Notes under the pieces: model-generated
The model's input: only the letters and a program-made list of their open reading frames with translations
What the model was told of the DNA's origin: nothing
Databases searched by the model: none
Origin: Imbricaverruca yamaguchii
Taxonomy: Eukaryota; Arthropoda; Thecostraca; Neoverrucidae
Assembly: GCA_034440575.1 (NCBI GenBank)
Contig: JAOTOL010001068.1
Coordinates: forward strand, 182,178 to 246,177
Direction: 5' to 3'
DNA: 64,000 bases
Translations under genes and position numbers: made by a program
Shown: piece by piece, positions 1 to 12,100 of the stretch
How the letters are laid out: every line of letters starts with the position of its first letter
How positions within the stretch are numbered: the first letter of the stretch is position 1

Positions 1-170
1 ACATCCCCGGCAGGTGGGTACCGGGCCCAGATGATTTGTTGAGATCGCCGTCCGTACCGACCGCAGGTGGGTACTGGGTCCAAATAGTTGGCCAAGATTG
101 CCAAACGCTAGCGGTAGGTGGGCACTGCACCTGTATATTTAGCTAAGATTTCTACAGATGGTACCTGGTA
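1..170 (+). repeat. ~52-bp minisatellite containing repeated 5' splice-site-like sequence
   Basis: Three imperfect units start at about 10, 63 and 114 (spacing 53 and 51). Each begins with GCAGGTGGGTAC or a close variant. The first instance is the donor of the preceding Myb exon (CCCGGCAG|gtgggt, cut after base 13). The array therefore repeats the exon end together with its donor. Confidence 0.75.
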
Positions 171-3100
171 GTACCTAGTATGCTGCCTGGATACATTACA
201 CGGGTATCCGAATATTTCAATGCACCGTGTATGGAAGTGCCACCGTGGTCGCTAGAGTGAGCTGTATCGCCATTGTGATTGGTATGCTGTCAGATGTTGC
301 ATTCGGTCCGACTATTCCATCTATTTTCGGTTGTCATCAAACTGTGCTGACGTCTTCATCAGTTCATCAATAGGTATGTGTGGAACATAATAGAGGGCTG
401 GGCTATGGACCTCCCTATGTAGTTTTGCTTATGTGAAAAGTGCATCATAGTCAAACCCTCAACGTCCACGATCGGCACCGGTCTTTTGTCCACGCGCTGA
501 CGACGTCCTCGCGCCAGGACCGACAACGCCATCAAAAACCACTGGAACTCGACCGTGAAGAAGCGCTGGGAGGAAGGCGAGAAGCGCCGCACTAGCGCCA
601 CCGCCGCCGCCGCCGCCGCTGCCGGCCGGCCGCACCGCGTGCACGTGACCACTGCGCCGCTGTACGCGCCGGCCGCGTCACAGCCGCCGCCCCCGCCGCC
701 GCCACCTCCCCCGCCCCCGCCGCCGCCGCCTCCGCCTCCGCCGCCGGGCTACGCCGAGTCGACCCCGGACACGGACTGCTACTCGTCGCCGTCGGTGGAG
801 TACGCGTCTCCAACGGGCGCCGACTACCTGGCCGCACAGCACATGGACTTCAGCACCGTGCACGACTCGGAGTTCCAGTACAGCACGGTACGTGGCCGCC
901 GCGGCCCAACCCTCCGACCGGCGTCCGCCCCGGGGTGGCGCTACGCTCAGAAGTTAGGTCGAGGGGATGGGGATGGTGGTTATTGGTTTCACGACACGTC
1001 GACCGTTGAGTCATGTAGCGTCGCCGATCTCTCACGCCGATTGGTCGCGGGCGAGGAGTAGCGACAGGTAAGACTCGAACCCACCATCTTTCGATTGTGA
1101 GACGAGTAACTTACCGCTAGACTACTCGTTCCAGGGATTGGGGATGTGGTGACGGTGTCCGCCCCCGGGTGGTGTTGGGCTTGGGGGTTAGCCCGAGAGG
1201 CATGGAGGGTGACTGTCCGCCCCAGGGTGGTGTTACGCTATGGAGTTAGCCCGATATAGATGGAGGGCGACGGTGATGGTGTTCGCCACAGGATGGTGTT
1301 ACGCTTGGCGGCTAGACCGAGAGGCATGGAGGGTGACGGTGTCCTCCCCGGGGTGGTGTTGCGCTCGGGAGTTGCCCGAGAGGGATTGGGGTGACGATGC
1401 CTGTGGGCTGCTAGGGGTTGAGTTATGCCCGGTAGTTGAGGGAATTGTAAGAGTGTTAGCTAAGTTTCGAAACTGTTCGGTGCCATAGGAGCCGCGATAA
1501 CTCAGTTGGTAGAGCGTTGGACTCTTGATCGCAAAATTATGGATTTGAATCTCACAACCAACGGCGTCACCGAGTCCACCTGCGACCAACCGGCGTGAGA
1601 GATTCGCGACGCTATATGGCATAGCGGTTGAATGCGTCGTAGAAGAACCTAAGGCTCTTCTTCAGTTCGCTACCATCACTATCCGTGATATCGCTGCAGT
1701 TAGCGTTCTGCTGGTACTCTGGTAAGGGCAGCATGAGGCCAATGGCTAGTGTGGTCGATTTCATATGGCGGTTTGAGCTCGCCAGTCGAAAGGGCTCCAG
1801 ACCACACATGCCAGCGGGCGTGCGCTGCTGACAGAGCTCCAGACCACACATGCCAGCAGGCATTCGCCGCTGATAGAGCTCCAGGCCACACATGCCAGCA
1901 GGCGTGCGCTGCTGACAGAGCTCCAGACCACACATGCCAGCAGGCATTCGCCGCTGATAGAGCTCCAGACCACACGTGCCAGCGGGCGTGCGCTGCTGAC
2001 AGGTTCATGCAATGCACCTATTTGATGTTTTAACGCCGGACCCATCTAATAAATAAATCTGGGTTAGTCGGATAGTACCTGGTAGGAGAGCGTCCAAGCG
2101 TTTAACTGAGGGCAGCTTCCAATGATGTGTTATATCGCCAAACACTCTGATCAATTCCTCACAAGTCTTACATACATGCCTGTGATGACGCTTTTTGGCT
2201 GGTCGCCAAAAAAAGTTATGGAAGTTACTGTTTTCATTGAGTATCTTCTAGGCAGGAGGCGTTTCCATTGCTTTGACGAGCACCGCTGTTTACTACCCAA
2301 AGCGGCACAGAGCATACAGTTGTGAAAATATAATGCATGTCATGACGTAAGAGTGGAAAGAGTGAGTTTGCGTTCCATTATTTGCATATATTTACCATGT
2401 CAAACCGAAGCCCAGTATTTGCATGCGATGTTGTTTTCCTGGCAACGATATCATTACCCATAAATATTTATAAAAATCAGGTGTAAATGTTGATATGATT
2501 CACTGACTGGGAACTATTCACCACTTTTCACCTCGACGTGCTACACGTGGTAGTGTATACCATCCCATGCGGTGGTGTGACGTGGTGTGCACCACCTCGT
2601 AATGTGATGTGTACAGGCCTATCCAATGACGTAACGTGGTGTACCATCCTATGACGTGACCGTTCCGACAGACGGCATGCGTTGGCTACTCTGTGGCGGG
2701 CGCTGGCTCGCAGCAGCACCAGCACCACCAGCAGCATCAGCAGCAGCAACACCAACACCAACACCAACACCAACAACAGCAGCAGCATCTGTGTGACCCC
2801 TACGGCCTGGAGTCTCTCGTGTCGTCGTTAGGCGACCCCGGAGGCGCGTTGAGCCAGCCGATGCCGCCGCCATCCACCAACCAATACCAGGACGACTTTG
2901 CCGCCGACCTGCAGCCCAACCCCATGGCCTACTCGCCTATCAGGTAAGGGTCCGTCCATGGTACAACAATTTGGTAAGGTGCGCTTGTGAAACCTAGAAG
3001 GGGCGCATTTACTGTGGAATCTCTGAACCCCGTATCGAAGCAAATTACAATATAACCTTTGTTTATTCACCTCAATTCTGTATCACTTCTCACCATTTTT

Positions 3101-6100
3101 TCCAACGCTTGTGCCTTCTGCGCGATGAACACCTCGCACGCGTGCGTGTGTGTGTGTGGTGGGTGTTTTCAGGCAAATTGCCTGTGCAATTTTCCACGCA
3201 ATGGATGGCTCATGGAGTTCTTATGCTACAAAAACATTTTGTCTGTTATGCTTCGATCAGGTGCTCGTGTGGAAGAAAACCAGAATCTCACTATCCGAGG
3301 ATAGCGATGGCGCATTAGGCTGCTGGGTAATTAAAGTTGTTATGGGTTCCCTCCGTACGTGTAAACGTTGTTTGTTATTTACAAGAACGAAAACAATATT
3401 TGGAACACCATAAAACATTAGTCGGAGTGTAGTGTGTCCTAAGAAATTGAAAGCCAACGAGTGGAAGTATATCCAATGTAAGGGATGCTTGCAAAACACA
3501 TGAACGGAAGTTAGCATAGCCCGTAGCGTTATGCTTTTAGTTTCTGCACATGCAGTTCGTACACGTTTTCTTGATTGATGTTGACACTTTTGCCTACTAC
3601 CCTGGGAAGACAATGTACTTCGACGCTTGCGTCTGGACGTTCAAATGATGACAGCTTAGCAACAATGTTAACCTAAGGCGAATCTCGCGAAATGAAAAGT
3701 ATAAAGATGTTCGTGAGGTATTTATTATATGTTCATTCCCCAATCTGAATTATGCAGTGTCACTATAATTAATACATATCACCACATTTCACAGCACCCC
3801 AACTACATCACTATGGATCTATTACCATGAGGATGCCCATAATATGTATCCAAGTGCCAGTTCTTTTGTATCAGGTATGTGATGCAAATCCCTGTGGGTT
3901 TCCGCACTGCCTTGAATGCTAGGTGTAGTGGAAAGCAAATGTATTCTGGCGGAATTGGTTTACGTACTTTTGGGTAGTCAGGCATATCTGGCGATAGCGT
4001 CCTCACCTGCGACTTAGAACAAACTGGCTTGGAAGTTATGTCGTCTGGCTGGATTCTGCCTTCAGCGATTAATCAGTGCGCATATCTGCGACTGCTTATG
4101 GTCCAATACGTGGATGTCTCATTAAAGCCCGAGGCTCGTGATGTATTGTTTTGTACAGTGGAGGAGGTTCGGGAGAAGTTCACGTTTTATTTCAAGAATG
4201 AATCATCAGAAGCTATTCTGTGTGCGTGACATCTCCACCTATCTCTCCCTTATGGGGCTTTTAATGGATTTCTCAGACAAATATCTGGTGGTTTTCAGGC
4301 CTTCGTGGCATTGTTGCGACTTGTGGAATGTCGTGCGGCCGAGTGCCGTACGCTGCCGATGTCGAGCTCAAATATGTGCGTCGAGCACTATTTGACTGCG
4401 ACAATTACTATAGCTTCCAGGAAATCGATGAATACCAGCCACTGGACGTGGATCGCAAGCCTGCGTTGGGTGGAGATTTCACCGAGTACCGGCTGGAGAC
4501 GCCTTCCAGCGAATTATCGACTGACTTCAGCGTGTCTACTGCCCGTCTCTCGACACCACCGATTCTGCGCAAGCGTCGACGACAGACGAGCTCAACTCTG
4601 GACGACTTGTCTACCACACATACGGACCTCAGTACCAGTCTGCTGCAGACACCACCCTGTCCGGTCACGCCGCAAAAGATCACACCACTACCCTTCTCGC
4701 CTTCTCAGGTAGGCCCAGAAACCGCCACCCTCACAATTGGTCGGCCCTAATACGCGGTGGAGACTACGAAACCTATACAGTGCGTGCGCTGGTTGGATAA
4801 TTATTGGTATTGGTTTCGCAGGATGCTATTTAGTGATGTAGGAGTAAGTTCAGCATACATAAGGTCAGCATAAGCACGCTCGATTTTGGTGTAGCGAGTC
4901 CGGATTCTATCGGAATTCGTAGTAGAGTCCTGGGAAATGCCAATTTCTGGAATCAGGATTGACATGACATACTCAGGTCCCAAAAACTGGGCTGGGATAT
5001 TGTTAAGAAAAAAGAAATTGTGTAGCGTAAGTAACCTCGTAGTCTATCGCCGCTCCCCAGCTTTCTGGACACACTGCTCAACTTGCAAGGCCTTGCTGGT
5101 CGTGTAAGGGGTGGTGTGTTGGGGAGGGGGTCCCTGGCAATTTATAAATATTTAAAATTAACGAGGTGCCTGAGTAACTATCAGGCACGGCAACTTTACA
5201 TTTGTCTCTACAAGTGTGTGGGTGCTTGAACATTGTCTGAGCAAACTCATAATGCAAGCAGGTAGTTGAGAACTTTAAAGCAGTCAGCGCTTTAAAGTAG
5301 GCTTGAAAGTAAGCATTGCACTCCACTCGGTGCAAGTAACATGAGGACTGCTTATCGGGTCTATTGCAATCAAAGAAATAATTTTCGGAGCCCTGCTGGT
5401 GTGTGTCTCGATGAAAGAGCAAAGCTTGCGACTCCGGCATCGCCTCCTCCCGAAGGTGGGTTAGGTCGTTTGGTCACCCGACCACGCACACACGCCAACA
5501 GTCGTCGAGAATGTGTAAGCGATATCATGTAAACAAGATAGGAAAATGCTTTTTTTCTGCCAGTATGTTCAATTCCCATTCAAAATTGTATTCCGAAAGT
5601 CACCCCAATCCTCAGCTCTGGCACGTGTTTAGTTCCAGTGAGGATTAATATCAGGATATCGTAGCGTGACCGTGAAGATAATGGCTCGGTACTACAGGTG
5701 TTTCGTTTCCAATTTTGAGAGTTGCCGTCGATGCTCCATGGATAGACAACTAGAATCATCGATGCTTCTGCCATCTGGACTGTGAAGTTGTCGTTCGCCA
5801 GGCCGGTTGAGTCCGTCTCTGCTTTGATTTCCAGCGACGGATATTTTGATAGCTGTTGTTACCTGAATAGGCATATGCAATATAAGTGCAAAGCGCTAGG
5901 CTCTTATTCCAGCACTACGTTTCCTTTATGGAACTTACAGTTTCTGCCCTCGCTTCTTTGATTGATCATTTAGTGCTTAAAGGTGTTTCTATTGCTTGTC
6001 GTTATGTGAGGTATCAATTTAGCTATAATCTGAGCAGCGTTTGCTTCGAATCCATGCCAGAAGTCAGTTCATCCCGGCCTTGTGAGTGCGTATGTATATT

Positions 6101-9100
6101 ATGGGGAGGAATCGGACTCCTATCTGCCAGAAGACATGAATATCATAGACCTCACTTAAAGAGTTTTGATTTTACCAGCCACGTTGCTCCTCAGTTTCTG
6201 AACGGGTCGCGGAACGGCTTCGATGGCCTGAACCTGGCGCTGACCGAGTCACCAGTGCGCCTGGGAGCGTTGGCTCTGGACAAGTTCATGACATCAACGC
6301 CCCAGCATGGCAGGCTCGTCAGGTGAGGTCACCCGGCTCCAGTTGGAGCACTGATTCGCTATCTCAAACGATGTACTTGTTTCATGTGTGTTTTGACACC
6401 CGACATTCGAGTGCAACACGGACCCAGGCTGGATTTGTCCGTGGTGCTTCTGGATCCGAAGAAGATAATGTTTGAATTAGGACAGGTCATTTTTCGAAAT
6501 TCAATTCATGTACGGAAATGAAGGTAGAAGAATGTACCTGAAATTCAGTTCTAGTTCTCCGTGACCAGTATACAGCGATGTATTATTGATTAAGGGAAAG
6601 CCAAAGCGAAACTGAAAGTCGTGAATAGTACCAAAAGCAAGGATGTTTATCAGTTTGTTGTCAGAAAGCATAAACAAACCTTTCATTTCTAGATACTTTA
6701 GAACCAACATTCAGTCTTCAATAAGAGCAGAACGCGCGGCCAGACATCACCGACCGAAGCCAAAGTGCAATCGGACCAATCACAAGTAGAGGGAGAGTGT
6801 CATCTGGGTGTGGCGGCGCAACGCCACCGCTGACACCCGAGACCGTGATTAACCCGCGACGTCTCGTCAATTTAGCATGTGTCAAAATTTTGAAGTCAGG
6901 TCATCTAGGGTCAACGAGTTAATGAAGGTCAATTGAGGTCACCTCCAGAAAGGTTCAGCCAGTCGTGACGCTTTAACGGATGAAGACATTTTAATGAAAC
7001 TTTCAGCGTTTGCTTATCATCAAGGACGACACAAAATGCACCAGAGGATTTTCCCCCGTTTTTTTTTTGTTGTTGTTGATAACTTATTGGTTTTTGAATG
7101 TTTACCCATTAGAGTTAAAATTGAAGATTCTGGGAAAAGTATGCATTTTCTAAAGAGCAAGTTGACTTCGTACAACGTTTTTTTCCGGTCAGCTCAACCC
7201 ATTAGAAAAATGAAATTTAATGAAAACCCGAAAACTCAATTTCGAAATAAAAATTAACGTTTCGATTTTTGTTTTTGAAGAAAATTAGGGCATGATTCTG
7301 ATTCCAAATATTTTGTTCTCTTCAAATCTCCCAAGATGAACTCCCCATGGCCAAAAACATGATGAAAATCGTGAAAATACAGGCCCCTTAGTGATGTCGC
7401 TTTGGGGGCGGTGTCTGCCCCTACTCGTCGAGCGCTTTCCGATGACACCTCGTTCGTTTTCGTGCGACGCTTAGTTTGTACCTATCAACCCACCCCGAGA
7501 CGAGGTGCGAGAATATGACCGGAAATGCGGGGAGGGTTAAGGGACAACACAAATTAAGCGCTGGGCACCCTAGGTCTACCCCCGACGATTGTCGTTTTGA
7601 CTTAATTGGATCCGACATACCTGGCTTGACCTAACCAGACCTGCCCTGAACTATTGTCTGCTGCTGACAGATCGGACATGGGTCGGCGAACCCCTCCGCC
7701 GACGGCAGCCCAGCAGAAGCCGAGAACTCCCGATACACTGAAGAAGATGCTGAAGGATATGGAGATCCACAACGGCCCAATTGGTCTCGTGGTCAGTACA
7801 GAGACCGGACGGCGTGCGATTGTTGGCCGCCGGCCACGCAGCAGCAGTCCCTTCAGTGTGGTACTGATCGCCCGTGGCACGCACTTCTTGAAGTTGCAGC
7901 AGCTCTCTCGATGCGTCGTTCTAAGATGGGGTTGTGCTGAAAGCGTCCTTTGCACTTGAACTAACGATGTATAGACACTTTTGTCCGAAGTGCCGTATCT
8001 TTAATGTGCGGACACATTACTGGGAAAGTGAAAACGAATGAGCAAAATGCGACCATAAACGATTCAGGATGTATTAACGTTCGCCGTATATTCATTCTGC
8101 CTGCGCACTCCTAAGTTGGCAATATAAATATATTGGAAATTTGTAGGTCCAAGAACCTTATCTGGAATAATGAAAACTGCTAATATTAAGAAAGAACATT
8201 AGACATATGGCTTCCTGGTTGTCCATTGTTTCGGTCAACTAACATGGGATGCGTTCTTTTTTCATTCCGGGCGAATATGACCAGCACATTTCTTGTATTT
8301 ATTTTGTATATAAATGAAATTCATCTGTATGCACCTGCATCTTGACCTGTAACCCTGATAGGGCTGAACCCCCGCCTGATTGGGGGGTTTCAGTTCAACT
8401 GATAATTTCGATCGAAGTTCGACGTAGCTGGGATCAGCACAACTATAGCAGATTGCTAGTCAGATCAGACGTATCCCATCCTCGCTCTCACGGAAACCCG
8501 GCTGCGGTTGGCGTGCTCAGCCGGAGTGACTAGCAAGTGTCACCCATGGCTCGTGGTTGCTATGCGACCATCAATTATTTGAGTGTACGTGACCCTGGAT
8601 TGCACTAGAAATATAATGCGATTCAACGAGCTGTGATGTCCTTTTAAAGTTTATTCGATCAGAGTTTATTGTTGCACTGTAAGACTGTTAGCATAGCTGA
8701 TATTGAACTGGACACCTGCCTGTACTTAGCTTAAATTGAATTAAATTACATTAAATTGTCCCATTTAGTTGATTATGTGCCCTACAACCCAAATAACCGA
8801 CCCAACCACGGCCATCTTTCAATAACGTTAATTAACCTCACAGTTTCGTGAATATCACCAGATTGGTTTACCACATCAGTAGTAGACTTCTCTTGTTCAA
8901 TGGTTTACATGCAGTGACACTAGCTTGGGTATACTATTTCGCTTGTCGTTCATGTAGCCAGAATATACAAACTTCGCTTCGTCTTCGTCGTAATCGTTGC
9001 TCATAGATAGATACTGCCGTCAGTTTGCCCGTATTGCTCAGGACGTATGTGGCTTTATTTACTATCAGGTACACCACTTGTGCAGCGAAGAGACGGTCGG

Positions 9101-12100
9101 CTGACTATCTGTGGGATGTGCTGTTCCAAAGGCAGTCGCCTCACCAAGTGGTTTGCGTCGACGTTTGTTTTGTGCGCATGACAACTGTGGACATCCCGCA
9201 GCCGGACACGCCCACTCAGTTGGAGGACCTGAACGAAATTATCAACAAGGACCGGCAGAGCCAGACGTCGGCCGACACCCCCAACACCACTGCCGCACGC
9301 GCTGTGGTGAGTCCGTCTCCTGCACCTCGGCGCCAGGGAGCATGGTATGGGGTCCTGGCGGCTGAACACTCACCGAAGGCACCGCTGTAGCCGCTGTCAC
9401 CTGCTGTCTCTTCCAACAGATAGTTGCATGGCTATATCATACACATGCATATGTGCAGTGGCTGTCCGTAACAGCCACTGCACGTGGAGGGCATGCACTG
9501 TAGAGCAGGTGCTTTATTTATTCATAAATAAATGAATAAATAAATATGCTGGTGTTCTCAAATTTGCTCAGTTGTGTGCCAGCCCGATCAGGGATGCAAC
9601 TATCCAGCTGGTTGTGGGCCGAATAGCCTACTTCACTGAACGCATAGCATCGCCTCATAACCAATCACCACATTCGTACGCATTTTTACTCTACATATTT
9701 TACAAGCGTTTTTTTTCTGAAAAAAAAATTGAGGCACTCTTAACATTAACCCTATGTGGGCGTTGCATGGAAAGAATCGACTTCAATTGTTTTCCCCCAA
9801 CTGCAAGACAGCGTCCGCGCCATTGTCGCCTGTCTCTTGAGCATTATGACCGGTGAGCATGCTGTCCCCCAGTACAGTATGACTGGCTATGTCGCCTTAC
9901 AGGCGTGCGGCCGAGGCGTCAGCAGAGCCCAGTCGTGCTGATGCGTTTGGCACCTGCTCTCTACCGCAGGATTCAGTCGTGCTGATGCGTGTGGCGTGTG
10001 ACGTATGCTCTACACAGCAGGGCCCAGTCGTGCTGATGCGTGTGGCGGGTGACACATTCTCTCAACCGCAGGGCCCGGTCAACGACAGCGGGTTCGGCAG
10101 CGCCGGCACGGGCCGCGGCCGCCTGCAGAAGGAGAACCAGTCGCCCAAGCGGCGCGCCCGCCGCACGCTGGCCAACACGTGGTCGACGCCGGGCAACATC
10201 AACGTGCCGGGTCTGACGCAGACCGTGCACCCCGAGACGCCGGTACGTGAGGCACGCTGTCGGGTAGCGCGCGGGTACCGTCGACGCGACCGTGCCGCGT
10301 GTCAGTCGTGACTGCGTACTGTCTGCAGGACGGGGTCACTGCATGCGCGGTACGCTGTACCCCCGGTAGCGGGCCAGTCTGTAGTGATGTGTTGCGCCCG
10401 GCATGCCCACCGTCAGAGACTGAAGCGGCAATGCCATCCCGTGACGCGGATGGAGTAGCTCTTCGCGATTCCCGACGGCGTCCCTTAGGGGCGACAGATT
10501 GCGCGGCTCTGTTGTGGTTTGTGACAGTCTCTTCTGGACGGTGGGTTACATGGCTCTTTTGTGTGGTTTGTGACAGAGTCTTTTTTTTGGGTCGCAGACT
10601 ACGTGACTTATGGTTCGTGACCGAGTCTCTTCTGGATGATGCACTGCATGACTCTGGCCGTTTGTAGCAGGACCTCTTGCACTACAGACTCAGTAGCTCT
10701 GGTGTGATTTGTGACGGTGTCTTCTGGGCGGCAAATCACGTGGCTCTGTTGTGGTTTGTGACAGTGTCTCTTCTGGGCGGCAGATCACGTGGCTCTGTTG
10801 TGATTTGTAACGGTGTCTCTTCTGGGCGGCAGATCACGTGGCTCTGTTGTGGTTTGTAGCAGTGTCTCTTCTGGGCGGTAGATTACGTAGCTCTGTTGTG
10901 GTTTGTGACGGAGTCCCTTCGGGGCGACGCATTGCATTACTCTGTTGCGGTGTGCAGCAGGCTTTCCTGCGCTACAGCTTTGATGTGGATTGTGATGGCG
11001 TTTGTTCTGGTCCACCGAGTAGGCTGTCGTTTCGTGGCTGGCGGCGCTGTTTCTCCTGGTGTCACAGAGCAGGTCACTTGTGGTTCGTGGCGCTGTTTCA
11101 TCCGGCGTCACAGAGCAGGTCACTTGTGTGGTTGGTGACTGTTCGGCTTCTGTGCCGCAGAGCAGGTGACTTGTGTGGGTTGGTGACCGTTCGGCTCCTG
11201 TGTCGCAGAGCAGGTGACTTGTGTGGGTTGGTGACCGTTCGGCTCCTGTGTCGCAGAGCAGGTGACTTGTGTGGGTTGGTGACCGTTCGGCTCCTGTGTC
11301 GCAGAGCAGGTGACTTGTGTGGGTTGGGACCGTTCGGCTCCTGTGCCAAGCAGGACTTTTGCCAGAGCAGGTGACTTTGGTTGGTGACGTGGTGTAGAGT
11401 ATTGTGTGGGTTGGTGACGTTCGGCTCCTGTGTCCAGAGCAGGTGACTTGTGTGGGTTGGTGACCGTTCGGCTCCTGTGCCGCAGAGCAGGTGACTTGTG
11501 TGGGTTGGTGACCGTTCGGCTCCTGTGTCGCAGAGCAAGTCTCTGACGGTGGACCACTCGGTGCTGTTCTCGCCGCCGGCCATCCTGCCGGACAGTCTGC
11601 CGACGAGTCCGCGCGGCCGAGCCCCCGCCAAACGGGCGCCGTTCGCGCCACGGGGACAGCGGCGCGAGCCGGCTCCTGCAGCCGACAAGGTGACCTCTCG
11701 GTACTCGCACGGGAGTGCGCGGTGGCAACATGGGTCGGTGGGATGTACACGCTGATGCACTGTCTGTCCAGTCTGATGTCGCTGATGCCATTTTAGTCGT
11801 GCTTGGTAGGACTTGCCGTGGCTCACTCATTATTATGGTTCAGTTCGTTTTGCAGTGCAGTTTGGGGTAAACGATCAATATGTCACTTAGTGCTCAAGCC
11901 GCCCTGTGACTGGGCTATTCGGTACAACTGCTTTGCAATGATGATTTCTGCCTGCACTGACGTTCCCCGGCATGCCGCCATGCTCTCGGATGTTCCCCGT
12001 GCGGTTTCCCCAGCTGCCCGCCCACCCCGCCTGTTTGTATATTCCCCCATCTCGTACGCCGGCTGTTCACCGCACATTTATGTGCTTCGTTTTTCCGCTC

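Noticed and set aside
1487..1577. Possible tRNA-Lys gene
   Set aside because: The D-arm matches, but there is no acceptor stem, the anticodon arm is faulty and the S1 SINE body follows directly.
1789..2003. CRISPR-like regular repeat
   Set aside because: Contiguous 42-bp units without unique spacers, inside a eukaryotic intron: a minisatellite.
10785..11830. Minus-strand open frames of 236-321 codons with a 16-residue period (VTCSATQEPNGHQPTQ-like)
   Set aside because: They are readings of the 48-bp minisatellite; 48 is divisible by 3, and the real exon is on the other strand.
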